This document shows positions 7,351 through 14,422 of a stretch of DNA of 22,518 nt, piece after piece. Origin of the DNA: Oscillospiraceae bacterium (GTDB lineage: Bacteria > Bacillota > Clostridia > Oscillospirales > Oscillospiraceae); NCBI GenBank assembly GCA_018265835.1, contig JABLYK010000033.1, forward strand, positions 1-22,518, in the 5' to 3' direction. The notes beneath the pieces were generated by a model, which saw only the letters and a list, made by a program, of their open reading frames with translations, was not told the DNA's origin and made no database searches. How positions within the stretch are numbered: the stretch's first letter is position 1; each line of letters starts with the position of its first letter. Made by a program: the position numbers and the translations under genes.

Positions 7351-8763
7351 ATGGTATTCAGCAGTTTGGAATTTTTGACGCTGTTTTTGCCGGCGTTTCT
7401 GCTCCTCTACTGGATCGTGCCGCAGCGGTTCCGCAACGCGCTGCTGCTCGTGGGCAGCCTGGTGTTCTACCTGCTTGGTACGCTCGATCACCCGGTCTAT
7501 GTGCTGCTGCTGATTGCCGCTGTGCTTGTGAATTACGGCGCCGCGCTGGTGATGGAGCGCAGCGCCAGGCCAAAGGCATGGCTCATCGCCGGTATCGTCT
7601 ACAACTTTGGCTGGCTGTTCGTGTTCAAGTATGCGGACTTCCTCTTTACGGGGATCAATCAGGTGCTGCTGGCGCTGTTTCCGTCCGGCACGGTGCGCAT
7701 TCCGCTGCTGGAGCTGCTGCTCCCGATCGGCATCAGCTTCTATGCGTTTCAGGCGGTGTCGTATCTGGTGGACGTTTACCGCCGCACCTATCCGGCGGAG
7801 CGGTCGCTGCTGCGCTTCGGCACCTATCTGTGCATGTTCCCCAAGCTCACCTCCGGGCCGATCACGGACTACGCCGAGGTGCGCGGGCAGCTTCAGTCTC
7901 GCACCGTTTCGCTGAACGGGGCGGTCTCCGGTATGAAGCTGTTCATCTTCGGCATGGGGCTGAAGGTGCTGCTCGCCAACCGCATCGGCGGGCTGTGGAC
8001 CGACGTGACCACCATCGGGTTCGACAGCATCTCCACGCCGCTCGCGTGGATGAGCGTTTTCGCGTACTCGTTCCAGCTCTATTTTGACTTTTTCGGCTAT
8101 TCCCTCATGGCAATCGGGCTGGGCAAGATGCTGGGCTTCCGCCTGCCGCAGAACTTCCGCCATCCGTACCTCTCCCTGAGCATGACGGAGTTCTGGCGGC
8201 GCTGGCACATCACGCTGGGCAGCTGGTTTCGCGACTATGTGTATATCCCGCTCGGCGGCAGCCGGGAGGGGCAGGGAAAAACGATGCGAAACATGCTGGT
8301 GGTCTGGCTGTGCACGGGATTGTGGCACGGCGCGCATCTGAACTTCCTGCTCTGGGGTCTGGTGCTGTTTGCGATCATTGCGCTGGAAAAGCTGGGCCTG
8401 AAGCGCACGCTGGACCGGCACCCTGCGTTCGGGCATCTGTATATGTTGCTGCTCATCCCGCTCTCGTGGGCGATCTTCGCGGTGACAGACCTGTCGCAGC
8501 TTGGGATGCTGTTCGGGCGGCTGTTTCCGGTTTTTCGGCGCGGGGTGGAGGTCGTGTTCCAGCAGGACTATCTGAAGTATGCCAGGACGTACGGCCTGTG
8601 GCTCGTGCTCGGTTTTCTGTTTTCCACGAAGCTGCCGTACCGGCTGTATGCGCGGTGCAAGGGCAATGTGATCGGCGCGGTGTTTCTGGTGCTGGTGTTT
8701 GCGGCTTCGGTCTATTGCATGTACATGGGTATGAACGACCCGTTTTTGTATTTCCGTTTTTGA
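7351..8763 (+). CDS. MBOAT family membrane-bound O-acyltransferase (AlgI/DltB/PatA-like)
   Basis: 470 residues from ATG 7351, which follows GGAGAGGAGG by 6 bases; an ATG 27 bp earlier overlaps this site and is rejected. The polytopic membrane protein begins VFSSLEFLTLFLPAFLLLYW, a typical first helix of the AlgI group. Hallmarks are GTYLCMFPKLTSGPI, SMTEFWRRWHITLGSWFRDY followed by VYIPLGG, and CTGLWHGAHLNFLLWG with the conserved His326. The family moves acyl (often acetyl) groups across the membrane to an extracellular polysaccharide or cell-wall polymer. The next gene, a secreted SGNH protein 22 bp downstream, is the usual partner. The acceptor polymer cannot be told from sequence. Confidence 0.93.
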   Translation: MVFSSLEFLTLFLPAFLLLYWIVPQRFRNALLLVGSLVFYLLGTLDHPVYVLLLIAAVLVNYGAALVMERSARPKAWLIAGIVYNFGWLFVFKYADFLFTGINQVLLALFPSGTVRIPLLELLLPIGISFYAFQAVSYLVDVYRRTYPAERSLLRFGTYLCMFPKLTSGPITDYAEVRGQLQSRTVSLNGAVSGMKLFIFGMGLKVLLANRIGGLWTDVTTIGFDSISTPLAWMSVFAYSFQLYFDFFGYSLMAIGLGKMLGFRLPQNFRHPYLSLSMTEFWRRWHITLGSWFRDYVYIPLGGSREGQGKTMRNMLVVWLCTGLWHGAHLNFLLWGLVLFAIIALEKLGLKRTLDRHPAFGHLYMLLLIPLSWAIFAVTDLSQLGMLFGRLFPVFRRGVEVVFQQDYLKYARTYGLWLVLGFLFSTKLPYRLYARCKGNVIGAVFLVLVFAASVYCMYMGMNDPFLYFRF

Positions 8764-8785
8764 TGTTTGAAGGAGTAGAAACCGC

Positions 8786-9571
8786 ATGAAGCGAGTCAGT
8801 CCCCGGATGTTTGCATTGATTTTTGCCGTCTGCTTTCTGGTGGCCATCCCGTTCGGGATCAAGGCTGTGCACGATCAGCATGCGCAAACCGAAGCGCCGG
8901 TCGTTGCAGAGCCGACGCCTCCAGCGGAGCCGACACCCACGCCCGCCGGGGAGCCGACGCCCACGCCGGAGGCGCACCCGGTCAAGGAGTTCACGCAGGT
9001 GGACGCCTCGTATTTTGACGATGCGCTGATGATCGGAGACTCCCGCACCGTCGGGCTCATGGAATACGGCGGCATGGACAATCTCTGCTACTTTGCCACG
9101 CAGGGCATGAGCGTCTACAATGTGCGCGAGGCGGAAGTCAGCGTTGCCCAATACGGCAAGATCACGCTGGAGACGCTGCTGACGCAGCACACCTTCGGCA
9201 AGATCTACGTCATGCTCGGCGTGAACGAGCTGGGCTATGACTTCAACACCACGGTGTCGCAGTATCAGGCGCTGGTGGCGCAGATTCACCAGTGGCAGCC
9301 GGACGCAATCCTCTTTGTGGAGGCAAACCTCCATCTGGCGCAGAAGCGTTCCGACTCGGACAGCACGTTCAACAACACAAACATCAACCGCCTCAATGCT
9401 GAGATTGCAAAGCTGGCCGACCAGCGCACGGTGTTCTATATTGATATCAACGAGCTGTTTGACGATGAAAACGGCTATCTCCGCGCCGATTACACGAGCG
9501 ACAGCACGCATGTATACGGCAAATACTATCAGGAATGGAGCGCTTGGCTCTGCACCAAAGGCATCCTATAA
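8786..9571 (+). CDS. Membrane-anchored SGNH/GDSL-hydrolase-like protein, MBOAT partner
   Basis: 261 residues. An N-terminal signal anchor (residues about 7-28, FALIFAVCFLVAIPFGIKAV) is followed by a low-complexity linker rich in Pro, Thr and Glu (about 35-65) that likely spans part of the wall. The extracellular domain carries MIGDSRTVG with Ser86 as the nucleophile, VMLGVNELGYD as the block-III-like Asn loop, and DSTHVY with Asp239/His242, completing a serine-hydrolase triad. Such proteins act with MBOAT acyltransferases, placing or removing O-acyl groups on surface polymers. ATG follows AAGGAG. It ends at a strong hairpin, closing a two-gene operon. Confidence 0.9.
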   Translation: MKRVSPRMFALIFAVCFLVAIPFGIKAVHDQHAQTEAPVVAEPTPPAEPTPTPAGEPTPTPEAHPVKEFTQVDASYFDDALMIGDSRTVGLMEYGGMDNLCYFATQGMSVYNVREAEVSVAQYGKITLETLLTQHTFGKIYVMLGVNELGYDFNTTVSQYQALVAQIHQWQPDAILFVEANLHLAQKRSDSDSTFNNTNINRLNAEIAKLADQRTVFYIDINELFDDENGYLRADYTSDSTHVYGKYYQEWSAWLCTKGIL

Positions 9572-9578
9572 GCATCCG

Positions 9579-9613
9579 CGCGGCACGGGGATTTCCCCGT
9601 GCCGCGTTCACTT
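9579..9613 (+). terminator. Hairpin terminator after the SGNH gene
   Basis: A 12-bp perfect stem (CGCGGCACGGGG / CCCCGTGCCGCG) with an ATTT loop begins 8 bp after the stop codon. The trailing TTCACTTG is only moderately T-rich, so strength is uncertain. Confidence 0.65.
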
Positions 9614-9656
9614 GCCCGGCAAGCGGGAAAGCGCCACAGTCGTTGTTCCATTTTGC

Positions 9657-9680
9657 ACAAAATTCGTCTCCGAATTTTGT
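9657..9680. repeat. Perfect 10-bp inverted repeat upstream of the second tetR promoter
   Basis: ACAAAATTCG and CGAATTTTGT are exact inverted copies with a TCTC loop, 12 bp upstream of the -35. It could be a weak terminator for upstream read-through or a binding site. No second copy was found in the window. Confidence 0.5.
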
Positions 9681-9692
9681 CGAAAACGGCTC

Positions 9693-9721
9693 TTGATTTT
9701 TCCGGGAAGGTTTTGTATACT
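9693..9721 (+). promoter_or_regulatory. Probable promoter of the second tetR gene
   Basis: TTGATT (9693-9698), a 17-bp spacer and TATACT (9716-9721) match a sigma-70-type promoter. The operator starts 10 bp after the -10, covering the expected start of transcription. Confidence 0.65.
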
Positions 9722-9731
9722 AAACCCAACC

Positions 9732-9748
9732 TGTCAGTCGGACTGACA
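9732..9748. promoter_or_regulatory. TetR operator, copy 1 (own gene)
   Basis: TGTCAGTCGGACTGACA is a perfect 8+1+8 palindrome between the tetR promoter and its start codon. An identical palindrome with a different centre base lies before the dehydratase operon at 10465. TetR-family regulators commonly bind such sites and repress their own genes. Confidence 0.85.
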
Positions 9749-9771
9749 TTTATACCGCTCGGAGGCTCATC

Positions 9772-10404
9772 ATGTCGCTGGAAGCATTGCGCGAACAGAA
9801 TATTCAGCTTGTTACGGAAAAAGCGCTGGAGTGCTTTCTGGAGCAGGGAATCGAAAAAACCAAGGTCAGCGAGATCGCCCGCCGCGCAGGATTGACGGAG
9901 CGCTCCGTGTTCCGCTATTTCAAGACGAAGACCGATCTTGTGCTGGCTGCGTCCTACCTCTATTGGAATCGCGTCATCGCCTACATTGACCGGCAGCTCT
10001 CTCCGGAGGACGAAGCTGGGCGGACCGGGCTGGAGGAGGTCGGCCGCCTGCTGGTGTGCTACGGCAACCTCTATTTTGAAGACCCGCAGGGCGTCCGCTT
10101 CACGCTGGACGCGGAGCTGATGCTCGACAGCGCGGGCAAAAACCACGAGATCAAAAACCGTCCGCCGGAGCCGTATGAGACGTCGAACGGCCCGGTGGCC
10201 AAGGCCATCCGCAAAGGCTTGGCCGACGGCTCCATCAGTCCGGATGTGGACGTGCGGGAGCTGTATTATAACTCCTACGACGCCATCCTCGGCATCATGC
10301 AGCGCTTGTCCATCGGCGGCACGCCGAGCGCGAGCGAGCTGGACTATCGCAGCAGAATGCAGCATTTGAGCGATATGTTCGTCAGGGCATTCCGGGGAGA
10401 CTAA
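9772..10404 (+). CDS. TetR/AcrR family regulator of the dehydratase operon
   Basis: 210 residues. ATG follows CGGAGG by 6 bases. The N-terminal helix-turn-helix (about residues 10-52) contains ALECFLEQGIEKTKVSEIAR, then AGLTERSVFRYFKTKTDLVL, the classic TetR recognition helix. The C-terminal helical domain, with LADGSISPDVDVRELYYNSYDAI, should bind an effector. A perfect palindrome precedes this gene, and the same palindrome precedes the 2-hydroxyacyl-CoA dehydratase operon 95 bp downstream. Control of both units by this protein is therefore strongly suggested. The inducer is unknown but may be a CoA ester or acid of that pathway. Confidence 0.93.
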   Translation: MSLEALREQNIQLVTEKALECFLEQGIEKTKVSEIARRAGLTERSVFRYFKTKTDLVLAASYLYWNRVIAYIDRQLSPEDEAGRTGLEEVGRLLVCYGNLYFEDPQGVRFTLDAELMLDSAGKNHEIKNRPPEPYETSNGPVAKAIRKGLADGSISPDVDVRELYYNSYDAILGIMQRLSIGGTPSASELDYRSRMQHLSDMFVRAFRGD

Positions 10405-10464
10405 ACAAAAAAACACGGTTCGCAAAGCCCCGACTGCGGTCAGGGCTGTGCGTTTGCGTAAAAA

Positions 10465-10481
10465 TGTCAGTCTGACTGACA
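10465..10481. promoter_or_regulatory. TetR operator, copy 2 (dehydratase operon)
   Basis: TGTCAGTCTGACTGACA is a perfect 8+1+8 palindrome sharing both arms with the copy at 9732-9748; only the centre base differs. It lies 17 bp upstream of the first dehydratase start. No convincing -35/-10 pair was seen just upstream, so transcription may partly continue from tetR with the repressor acting as a block. Confidence 0.85.
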
Positions 10482-10498
10482 AAAACAAGAGGTGTGAT

Positions 10499-11704
10499 AT
10501 GAAGGAACTGAAACATCTGATTTATTTTGAAAGCCTTCTGGAGGACGCCAACAATGAGCTGGTCCGGCAGGCACAGGCGGAGGGGAAGCTGGCCATCGGC
10601 TATACCTGTTTCCACGCGCCGGAGGTGCTGCTCAATCTGGGTGCGTGTTTCTCCGTGCGTCTGCGTGCGCCGCACACCAACTCGATGGAGCTGGCGACCT
10701 ACTATATGGCCAACAACAGCTGCGAATATGCCCGTGCGCTTCTGGAGCGATCTCTGGAGGGAAACTACGCCTTCCTGCACGGCATGGCTGGCGTGGACGT
10801 GTGCGAGGCAAATAACCGCGCCATGGAAAACATGGAGATCATGCATGTTCAGGGCGGCGACAAGGACAAATTCTTCTGGTGCAACCTCGACGTGCCGTAC
10901 TCGGACGACGAAGATTGCGTGGAGCACACGGTCGAGCAGGTCTCGCGCAAGATCCTCAAGCCCATGCATGAAAATTACGGCGTGGACATCTCTGACGCGG
11001 CCATCCGTGCCGCAGTGGCGGAGCAGAATGAGATCAGCCGCATCATCACGGAACTGGGCGCGTTCCGCAAGCTCGATAACCCGCCGATCACGGGCTATGA
11101 ATTCGCGGTGCTGGTGCTCGTGACCTATGTCTGTCCCAAGTACTTGATCGTGGATCGTCTGCGTGAAACGCTGGAGGAGGTGCGCCGGCGCGAGCCGGAT
11201 GCGGAGAAAAACTTCCGTGTGCGCGTTGCCGTCGTCGGCTCCGAGATCGATGACCCGAATCTCATCAAGCTGATCGAGAGCAGCGGCGCGCTCGTCGTGG
11301 CGGACCGCTTCTGCTACGGCAGCTTCCCCGGCCGGCAGGAAATCGCCCTGACGGACGACGAGGATGCGCTTACGCAGGTTTGCCGCTGGTATCTGCAAAA
11401 CACGGAGTGCCCGCGCCAGTGTGCGGCGCACCGGGTTCAGCGCCGGTATGACCGCGTGGCAGAATTGGCGCGTGACTTCCACGCCGACGGCGTGATCTAT
11501 GAGCAAATGAAATTCTGCACTTATTGGTCCTACGAGCGCACCATGGCGAGCCACATCATGCCGGATGAATATGGCATCCACGTCCTGTCGATCGACCGGC
11601 CGTATATCGCGGGCCAGAGCGGCCAGCTCCGCACGCGCGTGCAGGCGTTTGTGGAGAGTCTGGAGATCAAAAAACTGCACGAAACGGAACAGGAGGCGAA
11701 GTGA
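10499..11704 (+). CDS. 2-hydroxyacyl-CoA dehydratase family protein, smaller subunit
   Basis: 401 residues from ATG 10499 (AAGAGGTGTGAT just before it). An earlier in-frame ATG would place the operator inside the coding region. Family hallmarks: IGYTCFHAPEVLLNLGA near residue 35 with the first cluster Cys, NNSCEYARALLE, GVDVCEANNR, then in the second half SGALVVADRFCYGS, EQMKFCTYWSYE and GQLRTRVQAFVESLEIKK, the last being the typical C-terminal end. These Cys residues would hold a [4Fe-4S] cluster in each subunit. The family includes dehydratases acting on (R)-2-hydroxyacyl-CoA and benzoyl-CoA reductases. It overlaps closely with the next gene (1-base gap), so the two probably form a heterodimer. 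Real substrate unknown. Confidence 0.9.
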   Translation: MKELKHLIYFESLLEDANNELVRQAQAEGKLAIGYTCFHAPEVLLNLGACFSVRLRAPHTNSMELATYYMANNSCEYARALLERSLEGNYAFLHGMAGVDVCEANNRAMENMEIMHVQGGDKDKFFWCNLDVPYSDDEDCVEHTVEQVSRKILKPMHENYGVDISDAAIRAAVAEQNEISRIITELGAFRKLDNPPITGYEFAVLVLVTYVCPKYLIVDRLRETLEEVRRREPDAEKNFRVRVAVVGSEIDDPNLIKLIESSGALVVADRFCYGSFPGRQEIALTDDEDALTQVCRWYLQNTECPRQCAAHRVQRRYDRVAELARDFHADGVIYEQMKFCTYWSYERTMASHIMPDEYGIHVLSIDRPYIAGQSGQLRTRVQAFVESLEIKKLHETEQEAK

Positions 11705-11705
11705 C

Positions 11706-13274
11706 ATGGCATACGATCCGAAAACGGGCAAGGGCCTTGGCAGATTTTACGATGCGAAGCGGCGAGCCTTCCGCTTCCGCGAGTGGAAAGGCCTCAAAGA
11801 TACCTTATTTGATTATGCGCGCTGGATGTATCTGTACCTGTTCATGGCGGTGAAACTCGGCTGCCACCCGGTGCTGATGGTGCGCGCGATGCTGCGCTAC
11901 CGCTGGCTGGTCAGCTATCTCACGGCGGCGCATATGATGGATCGCCACACGATGGGGCTGCGCGGCCGCGAACTGCGCTATGCGCACAAGCAGTTTTTCT
12001 CCGTGCTGCATAACTCCGTCCTCGGCGTGCGCGACATCATCGTCCGCGACAAGAATCTGCGCCCGAACAGCAAGAAGGCCGCAAAACTGCGCGCCAATAC
12101 GATTATGTTTGACGAAATGACGCCCTCGCTCATCATGATGGGCTTCCCGACTGTGAAGTGGATCGACATTGCCGTGTTCGCCATCGGACTGCCGAGTGAG
12201 GTGGATCAGAATGCAACGGTCTATTATATCGATGCCATCGAGCACTTCGGCCTTGCGCCAGATGTGTGCCCGGAGCCGGCGTCGGAATGCGGCTGTGCCA
12301 TCGTGGATGATTATCCGAAGGTCGGTGACTGCTACATCACGAGCTCCATGCCGTGCGACGGCTCGGTGGAGCAGACTGCGCTGATGACGCGTTACCTCAA
12401 GGGCATGGATATCTTCCAGATCACCCCGCCGCAGCGCATCAACGAGCCGGAAATCCAGAGATACGCCGTCAAGAACCTGAAAAAGTGCATCGCGTTTATT
12501 GAGGAGCACATGCACGTGAAATGGGACTGGGATGCGTTCTGGGAAAACGCAAAGATGTACAACGACACGGCACAGTGCATGGTGGAAAAGTGGGACGTCA
12601 ACTGTACGGACTACCCGCAGGTTTGCGGCGCCGCGCTTGCGCTCCAGCGTGAGTACGAGTTCCAGGCCGCCGGCTGCCTCGACCGGTATATGCATAAGAC
12701 CGATCTCAAGGTCACGAAAATGATGCACAAGGGCTATGAGATCGACCGTGCAAAAGGTACGAACAAGCCGAAATACCGCTGTATCGTCTGGGCATGCCCG
12801 GCGCACTACTACACGAACTTCACGTACTGGACGCAGCACTGCTGGGGCGTCAAATGTGTGATGGACATGGAGTGTATGCTCAGCTATCAGCCTATCACCA
12901 TCGGCGATGAGGAGCAGGCGCTGCTGGATCTCGCCCGCTGCTATGAGCGCATGATGATGCGCTCGCATACGAACGGTGGGTATCAAAACCTGCTCGACGA
13001 GTGCTGGAAGATGTGCGAGCAGTTCCGCGTGAATATTGTCATCATGTACGACCATGTGTCGTGCAAGAACGTCGGCGGCCTGCACGGTCTGTTTGAGGAT
13101 CAGGCGCGCGAGCGCGGCATTCACCTGATCTGGGTGCCGCACGACGTTATGGATCCGCGCACCGTCTCCCGCCGGGAGATGCGTGAGGCGTTCAATCAAT
13201 ACATGGTCAACGTCCTGCACGAGGAGCCGATCGACCCCACGCTGCTTGATTACGAAGACGCCCTGAGCTGGTAA
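11706..13274 (+). CDS. 2-hydroxyacyl-CoA dehydratase family protein, larger subunit
   Basis: 522 residues from ATG 11706; the upstream in-frame extension lies inside the previous gene. It is longer than the usual 370-450 residues, with a roughly 130-residue N-terminal region of positively charged and aromatic helices (WMYLYLFMAVKLGCHPVLMV). The conserved core follows: GFPTVKWIDIAVFAIGLPSE, ITSSMPCDGSVEQTALM, WDWDAFWENAKMYND, and near the end IVIMYDHVSCKNVGGLHGLF and GIHLIWVPHDVMDPRTVSRR. Many Cys residues (for example ECGC, WACPAHYY, CWGVKC, ECWKMC) could ligate Fe-S clusters. It is translationally linked to the smaller subunit. Members with this length differ from the characterised Hgd/Had/Fld enzymes, so function should be named cautiously. 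Confidence 0.88.
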   Translation: MAYDPKTGKGLGRFYDAKRRAFRFREWKGLKDTLFDYARWMYLYLFMAVKLGCHPVLMVRAMLRYRWLVSYLTAAHMMDRHTMGLRGRELRYAHKQFFSVLHNSVLGVRDIIVRDKNLRPNSKKAAKLRANTIMFDEMTPSLIMMGFPTVKWIDIAVFAIGLPSEVDQNATVYYIDAIEHFGLAPDVCPEPASECGCAIVDDYPKVGDCYITSSMPCDGSVEQTALMTRYLKGMDIFQITPPQRINEPEIQRYAVKNLKKCIAFIEEHMHVKWDWDAFWENAKMYNDTAQCMVEKWDVNCTDYPQVCGAALALQREYEFQAAGCLDRYMHKTDLKVTKMMHKGYEIDRAKGTNKPKYRCIVWACPAHYYTNFTYWTQHCWGVKCVMDMECMLSYQPITIGDEEQALLDLARCYERMMMRSHTNGGYQNLLDECWKMCEQFRVNIVIMYDHVSCKNVGGLHGLFEDQARERGIHLIWVPHDVMDPRTVSRREMREAFNQYMVNVLHEEPIDPTLLDYEDALSW

Positions 13275-13286
13275 GGAGGAAAAGCA

Positions 13287-13442
13287 ATGGCTTGGTATTG
13301 GATCGTTTTGATCGTGCTCGGCGCGCTGTTTGCGCTGACGTTTCTCGCATATATGACGAATGCGGACATGAAGCTTGTAGAGAAGCTCTACGATGCGCTC
13401 ATCTGCTATCATGACAGCAAGGACGTCGAGGAGAAACTCTGA
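13287..13442 (+). CDS. Small 51-residue membrane protein, last gene of the dehydratase operon
   Basis: ATG at 13287 follows a perfect AAGGAGG with 7 bases between, and it starts 12 bp after the dehydratase stop. The protein has one hydrophobic helix at residues 2-22 (AWYWIVLIVLGALFALTFLA) and a charged amphipathic tail with KLVEKLYDALIC and ending KDVEEKL. It has no signal-peptidase motif I can see, so a single-pass protein with a cytoplasmic tail is likely. No known family is recognised. The strong ribosome site, tight spacing and codon pattern like the neighbours make it a real gene. A role in anchoring the dehydratase to the membrane is only a guess. Confidence 0.8.
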   Translation: MAWYWIVLIVLGALFALTFLAYMTNADMKLVEKLYDALICYHDSKDVEEKL

Positions 13443-13623
13443 TCGCATTCGCGCGCTCTTGCCGGCTGCGGCCGCGATTATAATATGGTGTTATGGGTAT
13501 TTGCCCCTGCTCATATCACGGCTCCGGCGGAACCGGGCGGGATCGGGAAACCGGCCCGCGCCGTTCCGCCGGGGATGCCCCCTTTCAACAGCAATCCGCA
13601 ATTGCACTGCCGAAAGGCAGGGA

Positions 13624-13665
13624 AACCGGCGCTTCGTTTCCGAAGCGCCGGTTTTCTGTCTTTTT
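13624..13665 (+). terminator. Rho-independent terminator of the dehydratase operon
   Basis: A 13-bp perfect stem (AACCGGCGCTTCG / CGAAGCGCCGGTT) with a TTTC loop is followed by TTCTGTCTTTTTC. It lies 181 bp after the small-protein stop. The interval 13443-13623 has no supported gene; it contains TATAAT at 13479-13484 without a good -35. Confidence 0.85.
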
Positions 13666-13701
13666 CTGCCTTTTTCTGCAGGGGGCGGCATTCTGACGAC
13701 A

Positions 13702-13734
13702 AAGCGCACTGCACGCGATTCGTGCAGTGCGCTT
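13702..13734. repeat. Perfect 14-bp hairpin
   Basis: AAGCGCACTGCACG and CGTGCAGTGCGCTT are exact inverted copies around a CGATT loop. There is no T run on the plus side, so it is not a clear terminator for upstream genes. It could be a back-up or reverse-direction terminator, or the remnant of a mobile element. Confidence 0.6.
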
Positions 13735-14422
13735 CGTGCAAAGAGTGGGGGGTGCAGCCGCAATCCGCCACATCGCGGCTGCCAATACAAAGAAAGGGTG
13801 AAAGAGAGATTGCAGAAAGTTGTTATGTGCGGATGATTCCGCGGGGGCTTGTATCGTCGATCGCGGCATCCGGGCGTCCGGAACTGCGAAGGAGCGAAAT
13901 CTATTAACATTCATGTGAATTATTTTTTGATTAAATTCTGGGCTTCGATTTTCAGAAAAGCATAAACAGCTTCGGTAAAGTCAGGCTGACGGGAGACATT
14001 CACTATGCCGTCCTGTTCGTCAAGATCGGAATCCAGCATGTCCTGACCGCGGATTTCCGGGAGAGCCAGGTAACTTCGACAGATTCGTATGTTTCAGTTT
14101 CTCCGGACTGTAGGTTTTTGCGTGTGTTGGCGGAACTGTCGTTGACAATGCAGGAGATTTGTCGAAATTGCCGACACCGCGCTCGGATCCATTCTCGTGC
14201 GCGATTCCAATCTTGGCACCGGAGATCGGCTGTCCGGTGCAATTCGACGCGAACCGTTGTCGGAGAAAGGATCCTCAGCGGTGGGGGTGTGATGATACGA
14301 AAGAATCAGCCGCCTGCCTCATGGAATAAGGGGGGGCGTACAGAGGTGTGATGCAGCTATGACAGCAGCGGTTTCCGGGGCGGGCGGCTGATGAAAAGGG
14401 CTGGAAGACCGGTTTCGCCGGA
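13735..14422. other. Intergenic region without a convincing intact gene
   Basis: This 0.7-kb stretch separates the dehydratase operon from the convergent CoA-transferase operon. It contains an 8-bp inverted repeat (GCAGCCGC / GCGGCTGC, 13754-13782), a locally AT-rich patch near 13905-13935 and a broken coding remnant (13920-14242, minus strand). Short open frames here have no ribosome site and no recognisable motif. A weak CCGG/CCGG hairpin at about 14410-14420 may end the minus-strand operon. Confidence 0.6.
13920..14242 (-). pseudogene. Possible frame-broken coding remnant, family unknown
   Basis: On the minus strand, one frame reads KNLQSGETETYESVEVT up to about 14075, and a second frame, shifted by one base, continues LALPEIRGQDMLDSDLDEQD and then DFTEAVYAFLKIEAQNLIKK before a stop at 13920-13922. 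The joined translation looks like a natural C-terminus with mixed helix-forming residues, whereas each frame alone is cut by stops. I do not recognise the family. No start or ribosome site is visible. It may be a decayed gene or chance. Confidence 0.3.

Noticed and set aside
7240..8862. A 540-codon open frame opposite the MBOAT gene
   Set aside because: Low-complexity, His/Gln/Arg-rich translation running across a promoter and two genes; the MBOAT frame has family motifs.
10408..10450. Hairpin AGCCC-c-GAC ... GTC-a-GGGCT after the second tetR gene as a terminator
   Set aside because: The stem is interrupted and no T run follows on the plus strand, so read-through into the dehydratase operon remains possible.
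11805..13448. A 547-codon open frame opposite the larger dehydratase subunit
   Set aside because: No recognisable domain and no ribosome site; it is the complement of a well-supported gene.
13393..13907. Overlapping short open frames on both strands after the dehydratase operon (up to about 147 codons)
   Set aside because: They run through a strong terminator and hairpins, lack ribosome sites and give Arg/Ser/Pro-rich translations.
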